A stretch of 64,000 nucleotides of DNA, taken from the NCBI GenBank assembly GCA_046347625.1, contig JAXMFU010000005.1:248001-312000 (forward strand). Reading direction: 5' to 3'. A program made the position numbers and the translations under genes. This document shows, in pieces, positions 52,343-60,272 of the stretch (position 1 is its first letter; every line of letters starts with the position of its first letter). The notes beneath the pieces are model-generated. The model worked only from the letters and a program-made list of their open reading frames with translations, did not search any database and was not told the DNA's origin. Origin of the DNA: CAIMUS01 sp046347625. GTDB lineage: Bacteria; Pseudomonadota; Gammaproteobacteria; Competibacterales; Competibacteraceae.

Positions 52343-52525
52343 ACTTTGCACAATTTGGTTGCGTTACCTGATTTAAGGTCAATAATATTCAACTTTTTAA
52401 ACCCTATTGCCCAAGGTTTTTTTATCGATCAGAAAGTTAGTCCTGTCGACCCCTGCCGGGAAGACAGGATGGGCAATATCTGTTGCACTGCAAAAATCCG
52501 TTTGCCCCATCATGGGTATAGGTGC

Positions 52526-52542
52526 TGCACAACTTTAGTGCA
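52526..52542 (-). promoter_or_regulatory. NtrC-type binding site upstream of prkA
   Basis: The 17-bp palindrome TGCACTAAAGTTGTGCA matches the NtrC (GlnG) operator form TGCAC-N7-GTGCA. It is placed about 185 bp upstream of the −24 element, a normal enhancer distance. The surrounding gap 52383–52740 holds no gene that I can support. Confidence 0.75.
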
Positions 52543-52740
52543 ATATATCATGATTCCCTTGCTCCTGCTCAAGCCCCGTCCAAGGCAACCAATCGGAAAA
52601 TGGCAAATCAAAGTCGTTACCCTATCCTGGTCACCGCCCTTGCCAGCACCCGGCCTCATCGATACGGGTGGGCCACTGCCTTGCAGCGGACGACGGTAAT
52701 CGTTAGACACTGCAATTCGCTATTTATCAGGTTCCTCCGC

Positions 52741-53280
52741 ATGTTGACAGATTGCCATGGTTCCCTTACCGGGATTGACGCTGCCGTCAAGACGCTATCC
52801 GGTAAAGGAAGCTATATTTTGGTGCTACATCTGCCCCAGGATAGTGCGTTTACGGTCGGTAAACTGGGTCATTATGCCTTGCCGGCGGGTTTTTATGCCT
52901 ATGTCGGCAGTGCGCTGGGGCCGGGTGGCCTGCGAGGCAGACTGGGATATCATCTGCGTCCGGTAAGAAGACCCCGCTGGCATCTGGATTACTTGCGCCG
53001 TGATGCCATGGCGACCGCCGTCTGGTGGTCGGCGGCCGGTACCCGGCGGGAACACGTTTGGGCGGCCTGGCTACGACAGTTGCCCGGTGCCGGTGTGGTC
53101 GTTCCCCGCTTCGGGGCTTCCGACTGTACCTGCGTCAGCCATTTATTTCATTATTTAGAGCCGCCTTCCTTCACTCTGTTCCGTGCCTGGGCCGTGGAAG
53201 GTTTTCCGGATGAGGCTGTGCAGGCGCTGGCGCTCGAAGATCAAAGGCCAGGACTTACGCAAATTGTCATTCCCGCGTAA
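52741..53280 (+). CDS. GIY-YIG-like nuclease (DUF123), C-terminus altered by a MITE
   Basis: This 179-residue DUF123 protein has GKGSYILVLHLPQDSAFTVGKLGHYALPAGFYAYVGSALGPGGLRGRLGYHLRP, the GIY-YIG-like core, then a conserved ASDCTCVSHLFHY segment. Role unknown; DUF123 can also be fused to endonuclease III. The last ten residues and the stop codon come from an inserted repeat element (starts at 53250), so the natural C-terminus has been replaced. The ATG at 52741 is chosen over a longer frame without similarity to the family. Confidence 0.82.
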   Translation: MLTDCHGSLTGIDAAVKTLSGKGSYILVLHLPQDSAFTVGKLGHYALPAGFYAYVGSALGPGGLRGRLGYHLRPVRRPRWHLDYLRRDAMATAVWWSAAGTRREHVWAAWLRQLPGAGVVVPRFGASDCTCVSHLFHYLEPPSFTLFRAWAVEGFPDEAVQALALEDQRPGLTQIVIPA

Positions 53281-53408
53281 GCGGGAATCCAGAAGCTTGC
53301 CCTCGACTCCGATCGGAGGCTTGCCCTCCATGGCCTCTGGATTCCGGCTTCCCAGCCGGAATGACAGCGGTGAGCAGGACGGGTTAAAGGGGTGTTTGCG
53401 TAAGTCCT
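53250..53408. mobile_element. MITE with 14-bp terminal inverted repeats
   Basis: AGGACTTACGCAAA (53250–53263) and its exact complement TTTGCGTAAGTCCT (53395–53408) delimit a 159-bp non-coding element. Inside is a second inverted pair, GTCATTCCCGC…GGAATGACAG, with the TCATTCCCGCG…GGGAATCC type of dispersed repeat. The left end lies within the DUF123 reading frame. Confidence 0.85.
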
Positions 53409-53496
53409 GAAAGGCTAAAGGCTAAAGGCTAAAGGCTAAAGGCTAGAGTAAAGTGGGGATTTAACCTTTAACCTTTAACCTTTAACCTTTAACCTT
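53409..53496. repeat. Inverted heptamer arrays upstream of a thioesterase gene
   Basis: Five GGCTAAA-type units (53413–53445), a 20-bp spacer, then five to six AACCTTT units (about 53462–53496). The units are reverse-complement relatives of each other and of the 18-copy CCTTTAG array at 11541–11666. The two halves could pair into a long hairpin ahead of the start at 53509. Confidence 0.9.
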
Positions 53497-53508
53497 GGAC
53501 TTGTAACG

Positions 53509-53949
53509 ATGGCCAGACTCCACTTTGAACTGCCAGCTGATTTCCTGTTTGCCACCGAACTGGAGGTGCGGATAGCCGACATCAATTATGCCGGGCATTT
53601 GAGCAATGATGCCCTACTGGCCCTGCTGCATGAGGCAAGGGTGCGCTTTTTGGCAAGCTACGGTTTGCGGGAGCCGGATGCATTCGGTTTCAGTCTAGTT
53701 ATTGCCGATGCGGCTGTGATCTATAAATCCGAGGCGTTTCAAGGTGAAGTCTTGAAAATCGAAGTAACCGTGACCGACTTCAACAAATACGGCTGCGATT
53801 TTGTCTATCGGGTGACCGAAAAGCAAAGTGGTCGGGAAGTGGCCCGCGCCAAGATCGGGATGGTATTCTTCAGTTACGCCGAGCGTCGGATCCAACCGAT
53901 GCCCGAGCCTTTCCGGATGCTGTTCAGCGAAGGCGGGGTCGTCGTTTGA
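53509..53949 (+). CDS. Hotdog-fold acyl-CoA thioesterase
   Basis: This 146-residue thioesterase of the 4-hydroxybenzoyl-CoA/YbgC group has ELEVRIADINYAGHLSNDALLALLHEARVRFL containing the catalytic Asp, IADAAVIYKSEAFQGEVLKIEV, and a final FFSYAERRIQPMPEPF. It hydrolyses acyl-CoA; the substrate is not predictable. The start lies just 12 bp after the heptamer arrays, an unusual promoter-proximal setting shared with purC. Confidence 0.9.
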   Translation: MARLHFELPADFLFATELEVRIADINYAGHLSNDALLALLHEARVRFLASYGLREPDAFGFSLVIADAAVIYKSEAFQGEVLKIEVTVTDFNKYGCDFVYRVTEKQSGREVARAKIGMVFFSYAERRIQPMPEPFRMLFSEGGVVV

Positions 53950-53984
53950 TTGTCGGTTGCCGACGATAGCTACGCGCTACTTGG

Positions 53985-54423
53985 CTACGTTGGTCGATGT
54001 GTCTCGAAGGTCCACGGGTTCAGCAGGCCCACGCCCATGGGCTCGAAATCGGCCACGTTCCGTGTCACCACCGTCAAACCATGCACCAGCGCTGTAGCGG
54101 CAATGAGGGCATCTCGATCCGGAGCGGGGGTCCGGTACGTGCAGCCGCGCGCAGCGCCGCGCGACGGCGGTATCGATGGCCAGGATGCGCCCGGCGAACG
54201 CCGGCAATACCTGACTGTCGAGCCAGGCGCGTAGGATCGCCCCTTGCGCCGGGTCGCGACGCTCGATCAGCAACACACCCATCTCCAGTTCCAGGAGGGT
54301 GATGACCGACAGGAACAGGCTGGCAACCGGCATGCTCTCCCCCCAAGCCACGACGCGGGGATCCGCCTTGCCCGCCTTGGCCCGCCGCAACTCGGAAACG
54401 ACGTTGGTGTCCAGCAGGTACAT
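53985..54423 (-). pseudogene. vapC: vapC toxin, frameshifted
   Basis: A PIN toxin starts MYLLDTNVVSELRRAKAGKADPRV and runs normally to ARRCARLHVPDPR. A one-base gain near 54120–54125 then throws it out of frame. The correct continuation (PDRDALIAATALVHGLTVVTRNVADFEPM, with catalytic acidic residues) is present in another frame down to a stop at 53985. As written the protein would run on with unrelated residues. The ATG overlaps the antitoxin stop (TAATG). Confidence 0.85.
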
Positions 54424-54680
54424 TACGTCAAGTCCGCGGGCCGGACCAGCGGACCGCACAGGCAGGGCGGCTCGAACTCGATGTTCGCCTCGTCCGGCAG
54501 TGCCAGCAGCTCGACGATGGTCGCCCGACTGCCGGTGAGTCGCTGGTACTCCTCGATGGTCAACAACACATGCGCGGGCCGGCCGCGATCCGTAATGAAT
54601 ACCGGCCCCTGCCGGGCAGCCTTCTTCGCCCGAGTGACATCCTGATTGAACTCCCGACTGGAAAATGTGGTGATCGTCAT
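54423..54680 (-). CDS. Phd/YefM-family antitoxin
   Basis: This 85-residue antitoxin has TTFSSREFNQDVTRAKKAARQGPVFITDRGRPAHVLLTIEEYQRLTG, the complete Phd/YefM fold, and an acidic toxin-binding tail. It is followed by a frameshifted vapC, so the toxin is probably inactive. Confidence 0.92.
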   Translation of the reverse strand: MTITTFSSREFNQDVTRAKKAARQGPVFITDRGRPAHVLLTIEEYQRLTGSRATIVELLALPDEANIEFEPPCLCGPLVRPADLT

Positions 54681-54734
54681 ATCGTACCTCCCGCCTTTTA
54701 AGTAGATACGTTACTACATTTGAGGCTACGAGGC

Positions 54735-54950
54735 TTAGACACTCCTGGATTCTCGAATGGCTTCCAGAATATCCTCCGTGGACGTCTTTGTTTTTATTCC
54801 CGGCACGGCAAAGGGAGAGGTGGGCATTGGCTTAGGGACGATCAGATAGGTCGAGCCATCCCGGCGCCGAATCAGCACCTCTTCTTTTTCAGAAGAATCC
54901 AGCAACTCTGATAGTTGTTGACGAGCTTGCGAATAGGTGTAGATCTTCAT
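54735..54950 (-). CDS. Phd/YefM-like antitoxin, solitary
   Basis: This 71-residue protein starts MKIYTYSQARQQLSELLDSSEKEEVLIRRRDGSTYLIVPKP, typical of Phd/YefM antitoxins. No toxin gene follows; the next gene downstream is the separate antitoxin of the broken vapC pair. The start at 54950 is chosen because the upstream in-frame stretch (54951–55055) is repeat DNA (GATGGGTAGAGC type). Confidence 0.8.
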   Translation of the reverse strand: MKIYTYSQARQQLSELLDSSEKEEVLIRRRDGSTYLIVPKPMPTSPFAVPGIKTKTSTEDILEAIRESRSV

Positions 54951-54994
54951 AATTCGCTCCAAGACAATGATGTGTAATGCTTTCCCCGTAGTCC

Positions 54995-55110
54995 GTAGGA
55001 TGGGTAGAGCAGCGCGTAGCGCCGCGAAACCCATCGGTTTCCCAACAGCCGGCAAATGATGGGTTTCGCTCCACTAGCGTTCCGCTCTACCCATCCTACG
55101 GGCTACGGGC
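54995..55110. repeat. Dispersed GATGGGTAGAGC/CTCTACCCATCC repeat cluster
   Basis: GTAGGATGGGTAGAGCAGCG, GAAACCCATCG, TGATGGGTTTCGCTCC and CTCTACCCATCCTACGG form overlapping inverted repeats. Related to the tandem repeats at 20224–20367. Confidence 0.7.
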
Positions 55111-55204
55111 TATCCATCCTACGAGCTGACAGCCAATGTGACTCTAAAATAATTCACTTCAGGTCTGAGTATTTTGAAGCAAATTCATAAGAGTGTGTGC
55201 ATCC

Positions 55205-55586
55205 TCAACAGACAATGCCTTTTGTCTCTTTATATAGAGTTTGTAATATTTCTTTATCGTCTTTATTGCTACTGGTTATAACTTTTATAGCGATAGCTCT
55301 AAATGCATTACGAAAGTATTTCCGATATACTTCAGGTTCACCGTGAAGTATTTTTTGAGATTGTAACAGAAAGTCTTTTAGCTGCTCATAGGTTAAGCCT
55401 TTGTTTTCCGGTATATTATTATTAAACTTATCAATAACATTTCTAGAGATTGCTATTAATGCTAAAAAGGAAGGATGCAAACTTTTTTCCAATTTCATAA
55501 GGTGCAAGACCTGAAAAATTGCTTTGTAAATGGGAAAGTAAGTTTCCATAATCTTGCAAAAACTCAGGAAAATTTTCATTATTCAT
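55205..55586 (-). pseudogene. AT-rich orphan gene with a homopolymer-linked frameshift
   Basis: A good ribosome site (AAGGTGA) precedes an ATG at 55586 that opens MNNENFPEFLQDYGNLLSHL and ends after 47 codons. A second frame picks up after the A6/T5 runs near 55470–55495 and continues LALIAISRNVIDKFNNNI … YRKYFRNAFRAIAIKVITSS to a stop at 55205. Joined, they make one helical protein of about 125 residues. It may be a pseudogene, a phase-variable gene or a sequencing error. The base composition is far poorer in G+C than the surroundings, indicating recent acquisition. No family recognised. Confidence 0.5.
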
Positions 55587-55890
55587 AATCTTCACCTTTT
55601 TAATCTTTACCAATGATCAATAGTAGATAGTGCCTGACCGAAAAACGCTGTGGCGGGTAAGGATGGGAACAGTGCTTTTGCACGCCTTTACCTAACCTGG
55701 GACAAACAGCCCGCATAGGGCGCAATAGCGTGACCGTATTGCACCGAATGAATGCAGCACAGCATAGCGGCTGAGCCTGGCCATTTAGCCGCCATCTGCG
55801 CCTGGCGATAAAACGCCCCATTCCATAGTACCGTCAGCAGTACATTCATGAGTTCCCGGCACAGAGAGTGAAGCGGATTTATCCCAGGCA

Positions 55891-56787
55891 TTACGTGTTG
55901 TCAGTCTTACCCGTCTGCTTCCAGATATACAACGGCATCCCGACCTGTAACTGATGGGCCAGATAATCGGCATCCCAGATGGAAACACGCACACAGCCGT
56001 GCGAGGCGGGTTGCGGCGGAACACTGGGAGAACCGTGCACGGCATAGCCATTGTAAAAATACCAGGGTCGGTAGAGTTCACCCAGGTAAGAAGTGCGCCA
56101 GCCATTGTAAAAGCGCAGGATCGAATAATCTCCCGCCGGCGTTATCGCCTTGACCCAGTTACCCGATTCCTCCTGGTAGCGTTGGCCGTTACCGCTGCTG
56201 ATCGGCATGATCGCCATGACTTTATCCCGTTTGATCAGATAGAGCACCTGACGGTTAAGGTCGATCTCCACCCGATCGGGCTGGCCTTGCCGCGGTGGCA
56301 ACGACGACGCGGAGTAGGCACACAAGGCATGCCAATCACCGCTTCGCCAGACCGGAGTGCGAGGCTGATCGAGCGCCTTATGGAAAGCGATAACGGCGGA
56401 ACGGGTCTGCGCATCGTAAACGCCGTCGACCTCGTTACGGTAGAAACCCGCACTGGAGAGCAACTGCTGCAAGGTCGCCACTTTGCCTCCCTTCTGGCCC
56501 GGTTTAAGAGCAACATTGAAATTCGCCAGCTTGGCGCATTGCTCGGTAAGAGACGGCACGGTAGGCGCGACAGGAGCGCTAGGTTTATTGGTCGCCGGTG
56601 GCGTCTGGGTGACTGCCGGGGCCGCCGGTGCGGTGGCTTTCTCCGAAGGCGTTACCGTTTCCGCTGGAGTCGTTGGCGCCTGGGTATCGGTGGAAATTTT
56701 ACCCAACAGCGTTTGCAGTTCATTCAGACTGCTACAGCCGCCAGTCAGGAAAATGAACGGGAGGAAGAACAAAAGCACGGGTCTCAC
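55891..56787 (-). CDS. Lipoprotein L,D-transpeptidase with peptidoglycan-binding domain
   Basis: About 298 residues. Lipoprotein signal VRPVLLFFLPFIFLTGGC (GTG start at 56787; Cys 18 is the lipidated residue). A Pro/Thr-rich linker follows (about 35–80), then a PG_binding_1 domain (KGGKVATLQQLLSSAGFYRNEVDGVYDAQTR). A C-terminal YkuD domain has catalytic HG…SHGCVRVS. It cross-links peptidoglycan or attaches lipoproteins to it in the periplasm. Downstream, 55587–55890 holds only short dispersed repeats. Confidence 0.9.
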   Translation of the reverse strand: MRPVLLFFLPFIFLTGGCSSLNELQTLLGKISTDTQAPTTPAETVTPSEKATAPAAPAVTQTPPATNKPSAPVAPTVPSLTEQCAKLANFNVALKPGQKGGKVATLQQLLSSAGFYRNEVDGVYDAQTRSAVIAFHKALDQPRTPVWRSGDWHALCAYSASSLPPRQGQPDRVEIDLNRQVLYLIKRDKVMAIMPISSGNGQRYQEESGNWVKAITPAGDYSILRFYNGWRTSYLGELYRPWYFYNGYAVHGSPSVPPQPASHGCVRVSIWDADYLAHQLQVGMPLYIWKQTGKTDNT

Positions 56788-56954
56788 GAAACAGGACTCC
56801 TTAACAGGCCGGGGATCAATCAAGGTTATAAGTTTAGACAATGCTAAAACCCCCTGTTAACCGCCGACCCCGGGAGTAGGAGATAAACTCCTGGGAGAGA
56901 GCCGTGACCTGAAGCGACCTGCTCTCTCCCCTATCAACGGCAGTTGCCGTCCGG

Positions 56955-57386
56955 TTAGCCGGCCCTGGAATCCACCATCATCATGGCTTCGCCTTCCAGG
57001 ACGACCGTGTCTTTTACCGTGCACTGGGTGGCCAAGGTTACCCGGCGGCGTTCGGTATTGATTTCCTTGACGGTCACGATGGCGGTGACCGTATCGCCGA
57101 TCCGGACCGGCGCCTTGAAACGCATATTATGGGTGATAAAGACGCTACCGGGTCCCGGCAGACGGGTTCCCAGGACGGCGGAAACCAGGCCGGCGGAAAA
57201 TTCGCCATGGACGATCCGCCCCTTGAACATGGTCTGGGCGGCAAACTCTTCGTTAATGTGGATCGGATTGCTGTCACCGGTGATGCCGGCGAACAGAATG
57301 ACGTCGGCCTCGGTAACCGTTTTGGCAAAGGAATCGCTCATACCCACTTGCAGGTCTTCGAGATAATAACCATGCAGATCTTTCAT
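56955..57386 (-). CDS. MaoC-like (R)-specific enoyl-CoA hydratase
   Basis: This 143-residue hotdog-fold hydratase has the catalytic Asp/His motif in FAGITGDSNPIHINEEFAAQTMFKGRIVHG. It resembles PhaJ enzymes that turn beta-oxidation intermediates into (R)-3-hydroxyacyl-CoA for polyhydroxyalkanoate synthesis, but no pha genes are near. The ATG at 57386 is used; an earlier in-frame start adds 11 residues. Confidence 0.9.
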   Translation of the reverse strand: MKDLHGYYLEDLQVGMSDSFAKTVTEADVILFAGITGDSNPIHINEEFAAQTMFKGRIVHGEFSAGLVSAVLGTRLPGPGSVFITHNMRFKAPVRIGDTVTAIVTVKEINTERRRVTLATQCTVKDTVVLEGEAMMMVDSRAG

Positions 57387-57420
57387 CGTCAGCTCCGAAA
57401 ACTTTTTACTTGTTAGCACT

Positions 57421-57520
57421 TACTGTGAAAATCTCCGTCGGTCGGGTTAAACGTGTCCGCTACCGGGCCGGCCGATAGCAGAGACGTTAAGAATATGCCG
57501 TGACCCGACACGGAGAATGC
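57421..57520. repeat. Dispersed palindromic element, copy 6 (diverged)
   Basis: TACTGTGAAAATCTCCGTCG, GTCGGGTTAAACGTGTCC, middle, ATGCCGTGACCCGACACGGA. The right arm has one mismatch (TGACCCGAC for TAACCCGAC). It lies between mtnA and the MaoC gene. Confidence 0.75.
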
Positions 57521-57541
57521 CTAGTGTAGCAAAACCACTCC

Positions 57542-58597
57542 TTACCGGCTGTTTTCCATCAACCGCCGCATCTGGGCAAGTTCCGGTTGCAGGATCACGC
57601 CGCGTTCGGTGACCAGGGCATCGATCAGTTCCGCCGGCGTGACATCGAATACCGGATTCCAAACGGCCGCTCCCGCGGCGGCGATTGACTTGCCGGCCAA
57701 AGTCAGTAGTTCCTCCGCTCCCCGTTGTTCGATCGGAATCGCCCCACCACTATCAAGGCTCATATCGATCGTAGAAGTCGGCGCCACCACCATAAAACGG
57801 ACACCATGGTGACGGGCGGAAACCGCCAAATGATAGGTACCGATCTTATTGGCGACATCGCCGTTGGCGGCAATACGGTCGGCACCGACGATCACCCAAC
57901 GGACTTCCCCTTGGCGTAACAGATAAGACGCTGCACTGTCCGCCAGTAGGGTGACCGGGATATTATCCTGCACCAACTCCCAGGCGGTCAGACGGGCGCC
58001 CTGTAGCCATGGACGGGTTTCATCCGCATAGACTTTATCGATCAGACCGGCGGTAAAGCCGCTGCGAATGACGCCCAACGCGGTGCCATACCCACCGGTT
58101 GCCAGGGAGCCGGTATTGCAATGCGTCAATACGGACCCCGGCGACTCCCGGAGCAGTTCCGCGCCCAGTTCACCCATCCGGTGATTGGCGGCAATATCTT
58201 CGGCATGAATGGCCCGCGCCTCGGCGAGCAGGCGTTCCTCCGGGTTCCCCCGGAGATCGGCAAGTACCCCTGCCATCCGCCGCAACGCCCATGCCAGATT
58301 CACCGCCGTAGGGCGAGCGGCGGCCAATCGTGCCAGATCGTCCCTGAGTTCCGTCTGCCAGCACTCCGGTTGCCGGCGATAATGAGTCCGGGCCGCCAGG
58401 ACCACACCATAAGCCGCGGCAATCCCGATGGCCGGTGCGCCCCGTACCATCATGTCGGTAATGGCGCGGGTAACCGCGTCCACGGTTTGCAGGGACAGAT
58501 AGTCCGTCCGGTCGGGCAGCAGGCGCTGATCCAGCAGCACCAGGGCATCGTCCTGCCAACGAATGGCGCGGATGCGATCGTGCGCGGAAGACGGCAT
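57542..58597 (-). CDS. mtnA: S-methyl-5-thioribose-1-phosphate isomerase
   Basis: About 351 residues. This methionine-salvage enzyme converts methylthioribose-1-phosphate to methylthioribulose-1-phosphate. Signatures: RGAPAIGIAAAYGVVLAAR, THCNTGSLATGGYGTALGVIRSG (catalytic Cys), VYADETRPWLQGARLTAWEL, VGADRIAANGDVANKIGTY (catalytic Asp). The start at 58597 has the best ribosome-site spacing; ATGs at 58606 and 58624 are alternatives. The last would overlap the upstream regulator's stop, so the two genes are probably co-transcribed. mtaD at 60.3 kb supplies the adjoining salvage step. Confidence 0.95.
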   Translation of the reverse strand: MPSSAHDRIRAIRWQDDALVLLDQRLLPDRTDYLSLQTVDAVTRAITDMMVRGAPAIGIAAAYGVVLAARTHYRRQPECWQTELRDDLARLAAARPTAVNLAWALRRMAGVLADLRGNPEERLLAEARAIHAEDIAANHRMGELGAELLRESPGSVLTHCNTGSLATGGYGTALGVIRSGFTAGLIDKVYADETRPWLQGARLTAWELVQDNIPVTLLADSAASYLLRQGEVRWVIVGADRIAANGDVANKIGTYHLAVSARHHGVRFMVVAPTSTIDMSLDSGGAIPIEQRGAEELLTLAGKSIAAAGAAVWNPVFDVTPAELIDALVTERGVILQPELAQMRRLMENSR

Positions 58598-58616
58598 AGC
58601 GCTCATGCCTTGGAAA

Positions 58617-59321
58617 TTAAGCATTCAAGGATTCCAACGGCTCCAGCCGATAGCCATGCTGATAGACGGCCTTGAGCTGCCAGCCGTGTTCGGGACCCAA
58701 TTCCAGCTTGGCACGGATCCGGCTGATATGCGTATCCACGGTACGGGTGTTCAGCGTCGGATTGCGGCCCCAAACGCTCTCCAGGATATGGCCCCGCGAT
58801 ATCACCCGACCGGCGTAGCGGAACAAGAACAAGACCAGATCGAACTCTTTCTGAGTCAGATCGATGGGAACATCGTTCAAATAGACCCTGCGGACGGTCA
58901 GATCGAACCGATATTGCCCGAACTCCAATACCTGCTGTTTATCATTTTGCGGGATGGCGCGGCGACTGAGCGCCCGGATGCGGGCCAGCAGTTCCTTGTA
59001 CTTGACCGGTTTGACCATATAGTCATCCGCACCCTGTTCCAGGGCCAGCACGATATCGCTTTCTTCGTCCTTACCGGTCACGAACAGGACCGGGATCGGC
59101 CAGTCGATGTGTTCCCGGATCCAGCGCAATACCTCGATCCCATCGGTATCCGGCAGCATCCAGTCGAGCACGATCAGATCGAAGGTGTCCTGGCATAAGT
59201 GGTAGATCAGTGTTTTCCCCAATCCATAAACCTGACAGTCATAACCCGCTTGTGCCAGCCATTCCTGCATCATCTTGGCTAGCAGCGGATCATCCTCGAG
59301 CAGTGCGATGCGCAAGGTCAA
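58617..59321 (-). CDS. OmpR/PhoB-family response regulator
   Basis: This 234-residue regulator has an N-terminal receiver with acidic pocket LLEDD, phospho-acceptor Asp 53 in LIVLDWMLPDTDG, and Lys in MVKPVKYKE. The C-terminal winged helix (RRVYLNDVPIDLTQKEFDLVLFLFRYAGRVISRGHILESVWG) binds direct-repeat DNA. No histidine kinase gene is next to it. It diverges from the OmpA-type gene across a spacer containing two 29-bp direct repeats, likely its own binding sites. Confidence 0.95.
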   Translation of the reverse strand: MTLRIALLEDDPLLAKMMQEWLAQAGYDCQVYGLGKTLIYHLCQDTFDLIVLDWMLPDTDGIEVLRWIREHIDWPIPVLFVTGKDEESDIVLALEQGADDYMVKPVKYKELLARIRALSRRAIPQNDKQQVLEFGQYRFDLTVRRVYLNDVPIDLTQKEFDLVLFLFRYAGRVISRGHILESVWGRNPTLNTRTVDTHISRIRAKLELGPEHGWQLKAVYQHGYRLEPLESLNA

Positions 59322-59346
59322 CCTCCTTTATTCTATATACAACAAT

Positions 59347-59406
59347 TTTGCAAATCTGACACAAGCGTGTATCATAATTTGCAAATCTGACACAAAGGTG
59401 TATGAT
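59347..59406. promoter_or_regulatory. Paired 29-bp direct repeats between regulator and OmpA gene
   Basis: TTTGCAAATCTGACACAA (G/A)(C/G)GTGTAT(C/G)AT occurs at 59347–59375 and 59378–59406: 26 of 29 positions identical, period 31 bp (about three helical turns). OmpR-type regulators bind such in-phase direct repeats, so this is a candidate operator controlling the response-regulator gene, the OmpA gene or both. Confidence 0.75.
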
Positions 59407-59563
59407 TACACACTGAACAGACAGCGTATCCTGAAAGCAACCGATTACCCGGCAGATCAGAGTTCGATTATAGCTCTGGCAGGCAAGTTACACGAATATC
59501 CAGCGGGTGGCAGCCGCCCACGGTTTGGACTCACAGCGCAAACAGTTGCGAGGAGATTATACG

Positions 59564-60151
59564 ATGAAAGTAAGATTGCAAAAGCTCAGACTTGTTGTGG
59601 CCGCGTCGGCGGTCGTGATCACGGCGGGCGTTTATGCCGCCGAAGGCGATATGTTATATGTCCAGGATGGTTTTGGCGGACCGGTGAAAGATCCCTTCGG
59701 CAAGTGTGTGTTGAGCCTGGGGGGCAGCCGAGTGCCGGGTTGTGTGGAAGAGGTGGCTGTCGTTCCACCGCCGACCCCGGTACATGAGACCATGACCCTG
59801 GGCGCCGATACCTTCTTCGATTTCAACAAGTACAATCTCAAGCCGGCGGGTATGGCTAAGCTGGATGAACTGGCGGCCAAGCTGCAGCAGCTCGGTCCCG
59901 CCGTGACCGCTGTCGGTGTAACCGGCCATACCGACAGTGTCGGCAGTGAAGCCTATAATCTTAAACTTTCCCAGCGCCGCGCCCAGGCTGTGGCAGACTA
60001 TCTGGTGCAGCGGGGTGTCAATCCCAGCATTATCCAGACGCGTGGCATGGGTAAATCCAATCCTATCGCCAGCAACGCGACTCCTGCCGGCCGCGCCCAA
60101 AACCGCCGAGTGGAAATCACGGTGGATTCGGTACAGCCCTCGCGCGGCTAA
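59564..60151 (+). CDS. OmpA-family outer-membrane/peptidoglycan-binding protein
   Basis: This 195-residue protein has signal peptide VAASAVVITAGVYAAEG, a short central domain with two Cys, and a C-terminal OmpA domain (TFFDFNKYNLKPAGMAKLDELAAKL … GHTDSVGSEAYNLKLSQRRAQAVADYLVQRG … NRRVEI) that binds peptidoglycan. It lacks the eight-strand barrel, so it is probably a periplasmic or lipid-linked tether. A GAGGAGA ribosome site fixes the start. Followed by a strong terminator; single-gene unit. Confidence 0.93.
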   Translation: MKVRLQKLRLVVAASAVVITAGVYAAEGDMLYVQDGFGGPVKDPFGKCVLSLGGSRVPGCVEEVAVVPPPTPVHETMTLGADTFFDFNKYNLKPAGMAKLDELAAKLQQLGPAVTAVGVTGHTDSVGSEAYNLKLSQRRAQAVADYLVQRGVNPSIIQTRGMGKSNPIASNATPAGRAQNRRVEITVDSVQPSRG

Positions 60152-60179
60152 CATACCAACAAACGTTTACCAGGGAGGA

Positions 60180-60207
60180 CGCCCCGGCATGACCGGGGCG
60201 TTTTTTT
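60180..60207 (+). terminator. Rho-independent terminator after the OmpA gene
   Basis: Stem CGCCCCGG/CCGGGGCG with a 5-nt loop (CATGA), followed by seven T. Confidence 0.95.
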
Positions 60208-60272
60208 AGGGATAATCACTACGATTGCCACAGGACTCTTTATAATGCCCGGACGTCGTTTCGGGAACCACC

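Noticed and set aside
50283..52376. A 697-codon open frame on the plus strand opposite prkA
   Set aside because: It is the antisense of a strongly conserved kinase gene; composition and content (Leu/Gly/Gln-rich, no domain) are those of a shadow frame in GC-rich DNA.
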